A stretch of 64,000 nt of DNA from an uncultured Lachnospiraceae bacterium (lineage in GTDB: Bacteria > Bacillota > Clostridia > Lachnospirales > Lachnospiraceae): positions 25,501-89,500 of the forward strand of contig CAJUEY010000008.1 of assembly GCA_910585825.1 (NCBI GenBank), written 5' to 3'. Within the stretch, counting starts at the first letter, position 1. The number at the start of each line of letters is the position of its first letter. Below the pieces are notes generated by a model. The model did not search any database. It was not told the origin of the DNA and worked only from the letters and a program-made list of their open reading frames with translations. The position numbers and the translations under genes are program-made. Of the stretch, positions 34,716 to 44,534 are shown piece by piece.

Positions 34716-36488
34716 TTACATGCGCTCCGGCGCACCAAATCCAAGTACGTCAATACAGGTTTCCAGAATCCCTTTTGTCAATTCTAACAGACGGATATAG
34801 CCCGCCTGCACTGCTTTGTCTTCTTCTGCCAGTATCTTCGTTTCATGATAAAAATGATTAAAAGCATTCGCAAGTCCGTAAACATATGCACACACCTTAT
34901 GGGGCGCTGTCTCTGCAAAAGCGCTTTCCATTGCCGCCGAAAAACGGGTGATTTCCAACATCAGAGCCTTTTCGCTTTCTGATTTTGCCGGAAGTATTTT
35001 CGCATCTTCCACCGTATATCCAAGGGTTCTGTATTTAGCCAGAATCGACTTCATACGGACAATGGTATATAGAATGTAAGGCCCTGTATTCCCTTCAAAA
35101 GAAGTAAATCTCTCAATATCAAATATATAATCCTTAGATGCCTGATTGGACAAATCGCCGTATTTGACTGCAGACAATGCTACCATTTTTGCCGTCTCCT
35201 TTGCCTCTCTTTCATCTGTCAGAGAAGAATTTCCTGCAATCTTTTGATACATCTCTTCGTTAATCTCATTTAACAAATGCTCCAGACGCATCACGCCGCC
35301 GTCTCTTGTTTTAAAAGGCCTGCCGTCTTTGCCGTTCATGGTGCCAAAGCCCTGGAAAGTCAGTTTTGTATCATCTTCTACCAGATGCGTCTTTCTGGCA
35401 CAGCGGAATACCTGGGTAAAATAAAGCTCCTGCCGTTTATCTACTACATAGATAATTTCATCCGGATGATACTCTTCCATACGCCATACAATTGTAGCAA
35501 GATCAGTGGTATTGTAAAGAGATGCGCCGTCTGACTTTAAAATCATGCAGGGCGGAACTTCTTTGGTGTCTGTTTCTTCTTTTACATCAACCACCAATGC
35601 TCCCTCGCTGATATACGCATATCCGTCGTCTTTCATCTTCTGCACCATATCCGGAATAAAAGGCTGTGCGTCCGATTCTCCTTTCCACAGATCAAAAGAG
35701 ACATTCAGATTTTCGTAATTTCTTTTTAAGTCTGTAACAGAAACGTTTAAAATATGAGAAAGCAGCGCCTGATAGCCTTTTCTTCCATGCTGCAGTTCAT
35801 ACGTAGCCTGCATGGCCGCCTCTTTATATGTTTCGTCTTCTTTGGATTTTCCGCTGGCTGTGGGATAAATATCTTCTAATTCCGATATCGTAAAAGGCGG
35901 CTCTTTGGGGTATTCCCCTGTAAATGTTTCATCAAAATAAACCAAATCCGGTTTTCTTGCAGCAAGCTCTGTAATGATCAGCCCCATCTGGAGACCCCAG
36001 TCTCCCAGATGCACATCCCCGATCATGGTATGCCCCATAAACCGGCCGATACGTTTTATGCTCTCTCCAATAATTGCAGAACGCAGATGTCCGATATGCA
36101 GCGGTTTTGCCACATTTGGGCCGCCATAATCCAACATGATCTTTTTGGGCGAATCCGCCTTTTCACATCCAAACCGCTCCGTATCCTCCTGCATTTTCTG
36201 CAGGTATTCTGCAAGATATCCTTCCTCCAATTTTAAGTTCAAAAAGCCCGGTTTTACCGATTCTGCCATAGAGAACATCCCATTGTCTGACAGTTTCGCC
36301 GCAATCTCATCTGCAATCAGAAACGGCGCTTTTTTGTATTCCTTTGCCGCCGCCAAAGCGCCGTTGCACTGATATTCACATAAATCCGGGCGATTGGACA
36401 ACGTTACCTTTGCGTATTTCTTATCATACCCACATTCCGCAAATACCTGTTCCACTTCACCGGTAATCAAATCTAAAATCTTTTTCAT
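34716..36488 (-). CDS. argS: Arginyl-tRNA synthetase
   Basis: 590 residues, class I. The N-terminal additional domain contains VTLSNRPDLCEYQCN. The HIGH motif is in GGPNVAKPLHIGHLRSAIIG. The KMSKS region is replaced by FKTRDGGVMRLEHLL, as is usual in this subclass of ArgRS. A C-terminal anticodon-binding domain ends it (RFSAAMESAFAETAPHKVCA). The start is two bases after the stop of the CotH-family gene and has only a weak ribosome site. Translation and transcription may therefore depend on the upstream gene. Confidence 0.96.
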   Translation of the reverse strand: MKKILDLITGEVEQVFAECGYDKKYAKVTLSNRPDLCEYQCNGALAAAKEYKKAPFLIADEIAAKLSDNGMFSMAESVKPGFLNLKLEEGYLAEYLQKMQEDTERFGCEKADSPKKIMLDYGGPNVAKPLHIGHLRSAIIGESIKRIGRFMGHTMIGDVHLGDWGLQMGLIITELAARKPDLVYFDETFTGEYPKEPPFTISELEDIYPTASGKSKEDETYKEAAMQATYELQHGRKGYQALLSHILNVSVTDLKRNYENLNVSFDLWKGESDAQPFIPDMVQKMKDDGYAYISEGALVVDVKEETDTKEVPPCMILKSDGASLYNTTDLATIVWRMEEYHPDEIIYVVDKRQELYFTQVFRCARKTHLVEDDTKLTFQGFGTMNGKDGRPFKTRDGGVMRLEHLLNEINEEMYQKIAGNSSLTDEREAKETAKMVALSAVKYGDLSNQASKDYIFDIERFTSFEGNTGPYILYTIVRMKSILAKYRTLGYTVEDAKILPAKSESEKALMLEITRFSAAMESAFAETAPHKVCAYVYGLANAFNHFYHETKILAEEDKAVQAGYIRLLELTKGILETCIDVLGFGAPERM

Positions 36489-36490
36489 TT

Positions 36491-39400
36491 CTACTTCACA
36501 ATCCTAACGCTGGATTTCTGTCCTTTCTTTTTAAATTTCTTCTGGTAGTCCTTCCATTTCTTCCCTGGAACTTTAATTTTACAATCTTTATGAATGCCTT
36601 TCAATGCCTTTTTACCAACGTTTTTCAGAACATTTGTCTGTACTGTGATCTTCTTCAGCTGTCCATCCCCCGCAAAAGCAGAATCTCCAATGGTTTCCAC
36701 ATATTTGCCAACGGTTGCGCTGCGCAGTTTTTTATTTTTTGTAAATGCCTTAGCTGCAATGGCTGTTACTTTGTAAGAAGTTCCTTTATAAGAAACCGTT
36801 GACATAACTTTTGCATTTTTAAACGTCTTTTTCGTTGGTTTCAGATAAGTAACGGTATACTCCGTTCCACTGTCTTTTGTAATTTGATACCAGCCCTTAT
36901 TCGATATGAACTGTGTACCCGCCAGAGAATCCTTCTTTTCTCCATTATTTCCCTTAGCGGGGACTTTATCCAATTTTTGAATTGCCTCATTCAAATCCGC
37001 CGTTGCCTGTACAATCTGTCTGGCGTCTTTTGATTCCAGAGCTTTTAGCAATGCCGCATAAGCCGTCTGCAGCTTATGATAGGATTCCTCTGTATACTGG
37101 GATTTGTCAATGTTTTCCGCTTCCCGCTTTGCCTTATCTGCCTCCTGCAAAATCTCCTCACTGGGTTCCTGGTTATCTTCCGACTCTTTCAGTCCCCACG
37201 CACCGTCTGCAGTTCTCCTCGGCCTTACAGCTGCTAAAATTTCTTCCAGCTCCCACTCATACAGATTTGTATAATTAAGCGTTTCAAAATCACTGGCATT
37301 TTCATCGGTATCCACAAAACTTATCCTGCGTACTGCCTTTTTCTTAGATATAATCGTATCATCATTTAGCGGATCCGGATCTGTCAGCGGAGTTCCCTCT
37401 GCCTTATCTTCATTCACCGATACGCCGTCAATCTGATCGGCGCCGCTTTTCAGCAGGATGCGGTACTGCTTATTATCAATGGTCAGGCTTTCCCATGCAG
37501 CGTCTCCTTCTGCAACCTGAACCGGCGCTGCGTCTGCGCTTCTGGATGCTTTGCATCGTATCAGGTAAGAATGTCTGGATGGAATCGCACCGGAAAGTGA
37601 AATTTCCTCTGTGATGCCATTGGATTGATACTGAATGCTGCAGCCGTTTAAATCTGCCTCTTTATTCGTCGGATTATAAAGCTCTATAAAGCTATGGGAC
37701 AGCGGAACATCTTTCTTGTCTCCGTCACCGTATACCTGATTGATAATCACATGATCCCGCTGCGCCTCTACCATTTCCATTTCTGATGTCATAGACGCCT
37801 GCAGTACCCCTTCTACTGTCTCATCTGCACTTGTCACTTCTACCGAAATCTTTTTCCCTGCATAAGACGCATCTGTGGAAAGGAATCTGCCCGCGGTATT
37901 CTCAATCACCGCATCGTCTGCTTTCCATTTACAAACCAGCTCGCCGATATAACTATCTGCATCCTCCTTAACATCTGCATACAAAACTGCGCCCACAATG
38001 GCGTTGCCCCGAATGGAAACCGTGCCTCTCAGCTCTGTTGGTTCCGGCTCTTTTACTTCCCATTCTCCGTCTGCAAGACATCTTGGGCGGTTTGCCTCTA
38101 CACTGTCGCTTCTGTAATCAACCTGTACAAAATCTGCTTTATTGTTATTTGTATCTGCAAAGTTTCTACGGCGAATGGATTTCTGTTTGCTGATAACCTT
38201 ATCCGGAACCTGTTCACCCTCTTCTTCCAGATTTCCTTCATTCACAGACACCCCGTCTGCATGCTGATTATTTCCGTCTCGAAGAAGAAGCTTATAACGT
38301 TTATTATCAATGGTCTGCGTCCACTCCTGATCGTATTTATCATCATCAATGGTCAAATAAAACGAATAGTTCGGCGTAAGAATCGTCTGGGCTTCACATC
38401 GAATCAAATAGGAATGCTTGGAAGGAATTGTTTTGGCGTCAAGATTAAGGACAACTCCCTCTTCCCCTGTTGTTCCATTATCCCCCTGGGAATAGTAATA
38501 CAGCGTATAGCCCGCAAGGCTGATATCCTGATCCGTCGGATTGTACAGCTCAATAAAGCTATGCGATACGGCAGAATCCGTATTGGCGCCGCCGCCATAT
38601 ACCTGATTGATGATAATATGGTCATTTAAAACGATTACTTTAATCACTGCACTGGTTGCTTCTGATGATAGCGGACCTGTCTCCCAGCTGCTTCGCACCT
38701 CTACCGTAATTTTCTTTCCTTCTTCTGCATCTGTCAGTACATAGCTTGCCTGTGTCGCTCTCTCAATCGGTACGTCATCTGCTTTCCACTGATAAGACAG
38801 TATACCAGAATTATTCGTATCCACAACTGCCTCCAATGTACAGCCGACTCTCGCCAGCCCCTGAATTTCAACGGTGCCGGTCAACGCATCTGCAGCTATT
38901 TCTTTTTGGAATAAAGTATAATCACTAATGCAGACATCAATCTCTTTGTCATTGTATCTGCCTTTTACCGTTATCAGATTTCCGGCATCATCCATGGCCA
39001 TTGCCTGCACCACATTATTCACATATGCTTTCCGTTCTATATTCTTCTCAAGGCCCGCCGCTCCGTCCTTTATCGTAATCGCTGCTTTCCCGTTTTCCAC
39101 ATCCTGGGTTCCTGCCAGACGTCCGTTAATATAAAATCCCACCATTTTAATGGAATCGTCCATTACATTCGCTGTATAGGAACTCTCTGTCGCCGATGCT
39201 GCAGTATCTACAGATACGGAAATCTTTCCGGAGGAAGTATTCTGGTATTTTTGGAAGGAAGTCAAAAGTTTATCCAGCGTTGTCTTTGACGATGCCGCAT
39301 CCGGCGTCTTTCCATCAGACCAGCCAAACTGCTGATCCATCCAGTTTAAACGGTTCTGCAAAAATGTCTGTAAACGGGTTACTCCCGCATCAAAACTTTC

Positions 39401-42364
39401 CTCCTCATATGCACAATTTTGATACAGACTTCCTTTGAGATTATAATTCGACACTCCCGATTCTGCCAGATATGCACGTTCCTGATCTATAATGCCTCCG
39501 CTTTTTGCGACATCCTCAAATTTCTCCCGGTAATCCCAGTAGCACTCATACAGTTTCTCTACAAAATAGGGATCTCCAATCAAATAACGATACCAGGATT
39601 CCTTCTGTTCTTGCAACATGCTTCCTGCCTGGCGGGTGACTACCATCCAGCTTTCATAATTATTTGTCTCTCTCTGGCTGACAATACTGTTAGAAGTCCA
39701 GTCCATATCCCATACAGGCCCCATCATCAGCTTTTTGCCAAGATCCTTATACATATATGTACTTTTCTTCATTGTTTCTGTATTCCAGTAAAATTCATTG
39801 AGCAAAAGATATTTCACCAGAGAATCCATATCCACCAGATCCGTATAATGCTGCCGCCCCTTAAAATCCGTGGTAAAGTTAGAGACGTTTTCCTTGCTCT
39901 CTGTCTCTTCCACCGTTATAGAATAATCCGGAGAATGTACCGTATCTTCTACCGCCTGTATAAACTGATACGCATAATTATACAAGGCATCACATTTTTG
40001 TTTGCTGTCATCCGCCTTTTCGATAGCCCCCTCACCGGCTCCTGTTGTAGGCCGGATAAACTCCGGGCTTTTAAACATAATCGGCTGGTACGTATCCGTC
40101 CGGAACTTAGAAACCTCATCATAGTATCCGTCCAGTTCAAAGAGAAATCCGCCGGATACATCTATGCCTCCGGAAGAATTTTTCGGGATCTCAACAGCAT
40201 AGTCGGAAATCGTATATGTTTTGCCGTTAAAAGATACGCTGCCGCTTGTAATCCACTGCATATTCTGGTTCATATAATCTTCCAGTGCATCCTGGTCTAT
40301 GGTCTGTCCGTTTGCTTTTTCTGCCTTTGCAATTGCTTTGGCCGCATCCTCCGCAAGATCTTCCCAGTTGTAAATGTTTACACGGCTTTCCTGTATACGG
40401 ACATTTCCTACAAGCTGATAATTTCCGGCATATTCCCCGTTTAAAATCAATTCCACATTGGCGGAAGGCAGGGACGGCTGTATACCCATTTCTCCGGCAA
40501 GATCATAGGATGTTTTATTCCGAAGCAGCGATTCATCCATGAAATTGGCAAGCAGCGCCCAATGCTTGCTTTCACCAAATCCAAACAAATTCGTCTTTTT
40601 ATCCAGCTTAAGTTTATAAGGACGCTTGCCGCCGCTCCAGATTGACTGATTCCAGGTACTGTTTCCTCTGCCTCGTATTTCAATTGCTCCGTCATACAAA
40701 GCGACTTCTGTGCCCGGATATCTGTCATTGCTCTGTATACGCATCTGTGCGCCTTCATAATCCGTTTTACTGTCAATGCTGCTGCCGTCGTCAGTAACGA
40801 TATATACAACCGGAAGCCTGCTGATAAACATCCGGATCGGCCCGCACTCTCCAACTGTGTTTCCGCTGCTGTCGGTAAGCTGCACTGTTACGGCCAGCAT
40901 TTTTTGCAAATCTTCCGCAGAAGGCGTATAAGAAGAATTGGTTCCCTTTGAAACACCGTTCACACTCCAGTCATACGTGCATACGGTGCCCTGCGGCGCT
41001 CCTGCCAAAGAAACGGTAACCGCTTCTCCCACCTTTGCATATTCCTGATCAAAGCTTAATGTAACATTTGCTTTTACCGTAAGCTGAAATCTTTTTGTTT
41101 TTCCTGATTTTGTAATTGCAGTCAAAGTAACCTTTACTTCTTTCACCTGAGGAACTACCTGTACAGTTCCGTTCTCGGCATTCACCTGCATAACCTCTTC
41201 GTTATCGCTTTCCCAGGTAAGCGTTTCCGTTTTTGTTCCAAACTGAATGCTTGTGGGAACTGTAAAATTCTGCGTCACACACGAAAATGTATCTCCGGCT
41301 GCCAGAGTTAAAGAAAGCCCTGCCAATGCCAGAGATTCCCGCATTTCCTCTGAATTGACGCATTGTGTCAGCATCATATCATTGCCTGCGGACGCAGTCC
41401 ACTTGCTGCTGTCTAACCCTTCCAGAAGCGCCTCTGCCTGCAGCTGTGCAGTAGATATCTGCTTTCCTGTATTGGACAGACCGGAACGATAATAGCAATA
41501 ACTGAAATTATCGGTAATTTCTCCGCCGCTGATGCCATATCCTCCGTCTCCTTTATAACTTACATTACCGGTAAACACACAAGCCGTTACAGATACGGGA
41601 GATGCCTTCGCAACCCTTCCGATCATTCCGCCCGCATAATTCTGAGAGGTAGAACTGCCGCAGACAATATCGCAGCCAATATAAATATTGCTGATGGTTA
41701 CACCGTTATTGCCAGAGGATATATTGGGACGCATTTCTCCAATCAGCCCTCCGGCGCCTACCACATCTCCACTATTAGAAGTATTTCCCTGAATCTTACC
41801 CCCTATAATTGCGATATTGTCAATCTCTGCATTGCGGTTTACTTCTCCCGCCAAACCGCCCAGAGATAAATACGCCGTATTACTCTCTGCCGTCATATCC
41901 ACATCGACATTGATTTCTGTCAGAATCAAATTCCGAACAGACGCTTTATCATCTGCATCACTGCTCCCAATCATTCCAAACAGTCCATACTGCCACTCCT
42001 GATCGGAGTTTTCTTTCTTTTGAATGGTAAGATTTGAAATAATATGACCGTCCCCGTCAAAGGTTCCTGTAAAAACATTTGCTCCGCTGTCGGAGCCTCT
42101 GCTTCCCATGCCTCCGCCAATAGGCGTAAAATTCACTCCGGACATATCAATGTCCTGCGTCAGCCTGTAATCTCCATCCAGCGGATACCCATTCTCATTT
42201 CCGATTTTCTGCAAATCCGCTGCACTGCTAATCGAAATCGGTTCCGCCGCTTTTGCTTCTGTATGTCCCACAGGCGCTATCCCGATTCCGGAAATTCCAA
42301 GTCCCAAAGCAAGCACAAAACTCATTGTCTTTTTCCAAAAGTTTCTTATACTTCTTCTTTCCAT
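36491..42364 (-). CDS. Large secreted CotH-kinase/lamin-tail domain protein
   Basis: 1957 residues. A signal peptide (about 1-40) ends near HTEAKA. A GLUG-like beta-helix region (about 45-300) is followed by Ig-like segments (about 360-520). The CotH kinase-like domain starts with RGRGNSTWNQSI (about 564), and its active-site block is MMGPVWDMDWTSN (about 880). Two similar lamin-tail domains follow, HIIINQVYGGG (about 1248) and HVIINQVYGDG (about 1538), separated by Ig-like modules. A FIVAR-like helical region lies at about 1735-1790, and a short leucine-rich-repeat tail ends in Lys-rich sequence. CotH kinases phosphorylate proteins. The substrate is unknown, and an extracellular or surface role is inferred. 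GGAGGAG precedes the ATG. Confidence 0.85.
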   Translation of the reverse strand: MERRSIRNFWKKTMSFVLALGLGISGIGIAPVGHTEAKAAEPISISSAADLQKIGNENGYPLDGDYRLTQDIDMSGVNFTPIGGGMGSRGSDSGANVFTGTFDGDGHIISNLTIQKKENSDQEWQYGLFGMIGSSDADDKASVRNLILTEINVDVDMTAESNTAYLSLGGLAGEVNRNAEIDNIAIIGGKIQGNTSNSGDVVGAGGLIGEMRPNISSGNNGVTISNIYIGCDIVCGSSTSQNYAGGMIGRVAKASPVSVTACVFTGNVSYKGDGGYGISGGEITDNFSYCYYRSGLSNTGKQISTAQLQAEALLEGLDSSKWTASAGNDMMLTQCVNSEEMRESLALAGLSLTLAAGDTFSCVTQNFTVPTSIQFGTKTETLTWESDNEEVMQVNAENGTVQVVPQVKEVKVTLTAITKSGKTKRFQLTVKANVTLSFDQEYAKVGEAVTVSLAGAPQGTVCTYDWSVNGVSKGTNSSYTPSAEDLQKMLAVTVQLTDSSGNTVGECGPIRMFISRLPVVYIVTDDGSSIDSKTDYEGAQMRIQSNDRYPGTEVALYDGAIEIRGRGNSTWNQSIWSGGKRPYKLKLDKKTNLFGFGESKHWALLANFMDESLLRNKTSYDLAGEMGIQPSLPSANVELILNGEYAGNYQLVGNVRIQESRVNIYNWEDLAEDAAKAIAKAEKANGQTIDQDALEDYMNQNMQWITSGSVSFNGKTYTISDYAVEIPKNSSGGIDVSGGFLFELDGYYDEVSKFRTDTYQPIMFKSPEFIRPTTGAGEGAIEKADDSKQKCDALYNYAYQFIQAVEDTVHSPDYSITVEETESKENVSNFTTDFKGRQHYTDLVDMDSLVKYLLLNEFYWNTETMKKSTYMYKDLGKKLMMGPVWDMDWTSNSIVSQRETNNYESWMVVTRQAGSMLQEQKESWYRYLIGDPYFVEKLYECYWDYREKFEDVAKSGGIIDQERAYLAESGVSNYNLKGSLYQNCAYEEESFDAGVTRLQTFLQNRLNWMDQQFGWSDGKTPDAASSKTTLDKLLTSFQKYQNTSSGKISVSVDTAASATESSYTANVMDDSIKMVGFYINGRLAGTQDVENGKAAITIKDGAAGLEKNIERKAYVNNVVQAMAMDDAGNLITVKGRYNDKEIDVCISDYTLFQKEIAADALTGTVEIQGLARVGCTLEAVVDTNNSGILSYQWKADDVPIERATQASYVLTDAEEGKKITVEVRSSWETGPLSSEATSAVIKVIVLNDHIIINQVYGGGANTDSAVSHSFIELYNPTDQDISLAGYTLYYYSQGDNGTTGEEGVVLNLDAKTIPSKHSYLIRCEAQTILTPNYSFYLTIDDDKYDQEWTQTIDNKRYKLLLRDGNNQHADGVSVNEGNLEEEGEQVPDKVISKQKSIRRRNFADTNNNKADFVQVDYRSDSVEANRPRCLADGEWEVKEPEPTELRGTVSIRGNAIVGAVLYADVKEDADSYIGELVCKWKADDAVIENTAGRFLSTDASYAGKKISVEVTSADETVEGVLQASMTSEMEMVEAQRDHVIINQVYGDGDKKDVPLSHSFIELYNPTNKEADLNGCSIQYQSNGITEEISLSGAIPSRHSYLIRCKASRSADAAPVQVAEGDAAWESLTIDNKQYRILLKSGADQIDGVSVNEDKAEGTPLTDPDPLNDDTIISKKKAVRRISFVDTDENASDFETLNYTNLYEWELEEILAAVRPRRTADGAWGLKESEDNQEPSEEILQEADKAKREAENIDKSQYTEESYHKLQTAYAALLKALESKDARQIVQATADLNEAIQKLDKVPAKGNNGEKKDSLAGTQFISNKGWYQITKDSGTEYTVTYLKPTKKTFKNAKVMSTVSYKGTSYKVTAIAAKAFTKNKKLRSATVGKYVETIGDSAFAGDGQLKKITVQTNVLKNVGKKALKGIHKDCKIKVPGKKWKDYQKKFKKKGQKSSVRIVK

Positions 42365-42390
42365 TCTACTCCTCCATTCTATCTGATATT

Positions 42391-43011
42391 TTATTTGTCT
42401 GTATTGTCAACAACTGCCGCCGCCATGGCATACTGTTCCCGATGCCGTTTTTCCACCAGTTTCCTTTCATATGCAATACATCCATGATTGTGCCACGGAT
42501 CATTAAAATAATAAGACTCTTCATCATACCCTACCAAAAGCATGCAGTGCTCATTGGAAATCCAAGAAAACAAAGAACCATCCGAAAGCTGCCAGTCCGG
42601 TCCCTGAATTGTCTCCTTTAAATCAATGCTCGCCCAGAAAACCACCGGCATATCATGATCAATATAACATTTCAGAATCTCGTCCATTGCCATGCCTGTG
42701 ATATTTTTTGCCTTTTTGGACAAATGCATATCTGCAAACAGCCGATTAAAAGCCTGTACAATCACCGGCGCATAACAGCCAAAAGATTCACTGTCATAGG
42801 GGCTTCCCGCAAAACAACTCCAGGGGTTCGGCCCATAAAGCCGCTCCCCTTTCTTTTGCATCGGTTCCTTTTTCAAATAAAAATCAATAAACTCATCCGG
42901 AGATATTGAAATACCCAGATAATTCAGCAGCATCACTGCAGAAATGCTTTCACAGCCCGTCGGATACTTTTCAGTTTGATCAATATAAGGCGCCTGAATT
43001 ATTTTCTTCAT
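42391..43011 (-). CDS. C39-like (papain-fold) cysteine peptidase family protein
   Basis: 206 residues. A catalytic-type Cys (C20) lies in TEKYPTGCESISAVMLLNYL, His155 in SNEHCMLLVGYD, and Asn170-Asp171 in YYFNDPW. This matches the Peptidase_C39-like pattern of Cys, His and Asp/Asn. No signal peptide or membrane helix is seen, so the enzyme may act in the cytoplasm or leave by a non-classical route. Its start overlaps the nhaC stop by four bases, and the CotH-family gene follows by 26 bases. A role in processing neighbouring products is speculation. Confidence 0.78.
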   Translation of the reverse strand: MKKIIQAPYIDQTEKYPTGCESISAVMLLNYLGISISPDEFIDFYLKKEPMQKKGERLYGPNPWSCFAGSPYDSESFGCYAPVIVQAFNRLFADMHLSKKAKNITGMAMDEILKCYIDHDMPVVFWASIDLKETIQGPDWQLSDGSLFSWISNEHCMLLVGYDEESYYFNDPWHNHGCIAYERKLVEKRHREQYAMAAAVVDNTDK

Positions 43012-44510
43012 GCACGCGCCTCACTGCGTTCTTTTCTGGAAATGAAAAATAATACCAAAAACAGAATCGCTGCAGAGCCTGCAAGAGAAATCATCCAGTT
43101 TTTACTAATGCCGGCAATGATATATCCAATCGCGCAGATCACCGCAACAATCATAGCATACTGCATCTGTGTCTGTACGTGATTGATATGATTACTCTGG
43201 GCTCCGGCAGAGGACATAATCGTCGTATCGGAGATCGGCGATATATGATCTCCGCAAACCGCCCCTGCCAAAACTGCCGAAACAGAGATAATCATCATCT
43301 CATCATCAAATCCGGCATACATATTCACTACAATCGGCACCAGAATCGCAAACGTTCCCCAGGAGGTTCCAGTGGAAAATCCCAAAAACAGCGCAATCCC
43401 GAACATAATTGCAGGAATCACTACACTCGCCGTCATACTTGTGCCTACCATATTGCGGACAAAATCGGCAATCCCAAGATTATCTCCCATTCCTTTCAAT
43501 GTCCATGCAAAAGTCAAAATCAAAATCGCAGGCATCATCAGCTTTGCCCCTTCTGCCAATGACTGCATAAAATCATGAAAAGAAATTACTTTTCTTGGAA
43601 GATAGAGAACCGCCATAAACAGAACCGTTACGGTTGTAGCAAAAATCAGACTCATTTCCGCATCGCAGTCTGCAAATGCATCAACCACATTTCCTGCCCC
43701 TCCCAAAAATCCGGTATAAATCATGCCAAACACCGCTGATACAATCAAAACCGCAACCGGGAGCACAAGGTCAATGACCTTTCCGTTTGGATTCACCTTC
43801 TTATCTTCCTGCATACTCTCAAATTCTTCTCCGCCGGAAGTAAACAAATCTCCCTTCGCCGCATTTATTTCATGCTTTTTCATCAGCCCGAAGTCAAAAT
43901 TCCAGGCAATGACAAGAAATACCATGCCGATCGTAAGCAGCGCATAAAGATTGTAAGGAATTGTTCGCAAAAACAGCTGAAATCCGGTCAGAGAACTATC
44001 CTCTGGAACATAAGAATTTACCGCAGCCGCCCAGCTTGAAATCGGAGCAATAATACAAATCGGGGCCGCTGTCGCATCAATAATATATGCTAACTTCGCC
44101 CTGGATACTCTATATTTATCCGTTACCGGACGCATCACAGACCCGACTGTCAGACAGTTAAAATAATCATCCACAAAAATTAAAACTCCAAGCCCCATGG
44201 TTGCAAACATGGACGCTTTTTTGCTTTTGATCCTCCTGCTCGCCCACTCTCCGTATGCTGCAGAACCTCCTGACTGCGTCATCAATACAATAATCATGCC
44301 AAGCAGCACGTCAAATATAATAATATTCAAATTCATATTTTCCGTCATTGTGGTAAATAACGTCTCGAATGTCCCCCATGGCTGAAAACCCGCTGTAAAA
44401 AGCGCTCCCAGCAGCACACCTACAAACAGGGAGCTATATACCTCTTTTGTTATCAATGCCAGTAAAATTGCTACAACCGGCGGAACTAACGACCACCATG
44501 TCCCATACAT
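43008..44510 (-). CDS. NhaC-family Na+/H+ antiporter
   Basis: 500 residues with about 11-12 membrane segments. Family features include GVLLGALFTAGFQPWGTFET, FVDDYFNCLTVGSVMRPVTD and CGDHISPISDTTIMSSAGAQ, the last two typical of NhaC/Na+-antiporter members. It would exchange sodium or a small organic ion against protons. The substrate is uncertain, since this family also includes malate/lactate and arginine/ornithine-type exchangers. It starts 24 bases after the purine gene and is coupled to the C39-like gene. Confidence 0.88.
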   Translation of the reverse strand: MYGTWWSLVPPVVAILLALITKEVYSSLFVGVLLGALFTAGFQPWGTFETLFTTMTENMNLNIIIFDVLLGMIIVLMTQSGGSAAYGEWASRRIKSKKASMFATMGLGVLIFVDDYFNCLTVGSVMRPVTDKYRVSRAKLAYIIDATAAPICIIAPISSWAAAVNSYVPEDSSLTGFQLFLRTIPYNLYALLTIGMVFLVIAWNFDFGLMKKHEINAAKGDLFTSGGEEFESMQEDKKVNPNGKVIDLVLPVAVLIVSAVFGMIYTGFLGGAGNVVDAFADCDAEMSLIFATTVTVLFMAVLYLPRKVISFHDFMQSLAEGAKLMMPAILILTFAWTLKGMGDNLGIADFVRNMVGTSMTASVVIPAIMFGIALFLGFSTGTSWGTFAILVPIVVNMYAGFDDEMMIISVSAVLAGAVCGDHISPISDTTIMSSAGAQSNHINHVQTQMQYAMIVAVICAIGYIIAGISKNWMISLAGSAAILFLVLFFISRKERSEARA

Positions 44511-44534
44511 AAAATCTCCCCTTTCTTATCTCCC

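Noticed and set aside
39419..40444. 341-codon plus-strand frame opposite the CotH-family gene
   Set aside because: It is antisense to a long, domain-rich gene. It has no ribosome site and its composition is that of a shadow frame.
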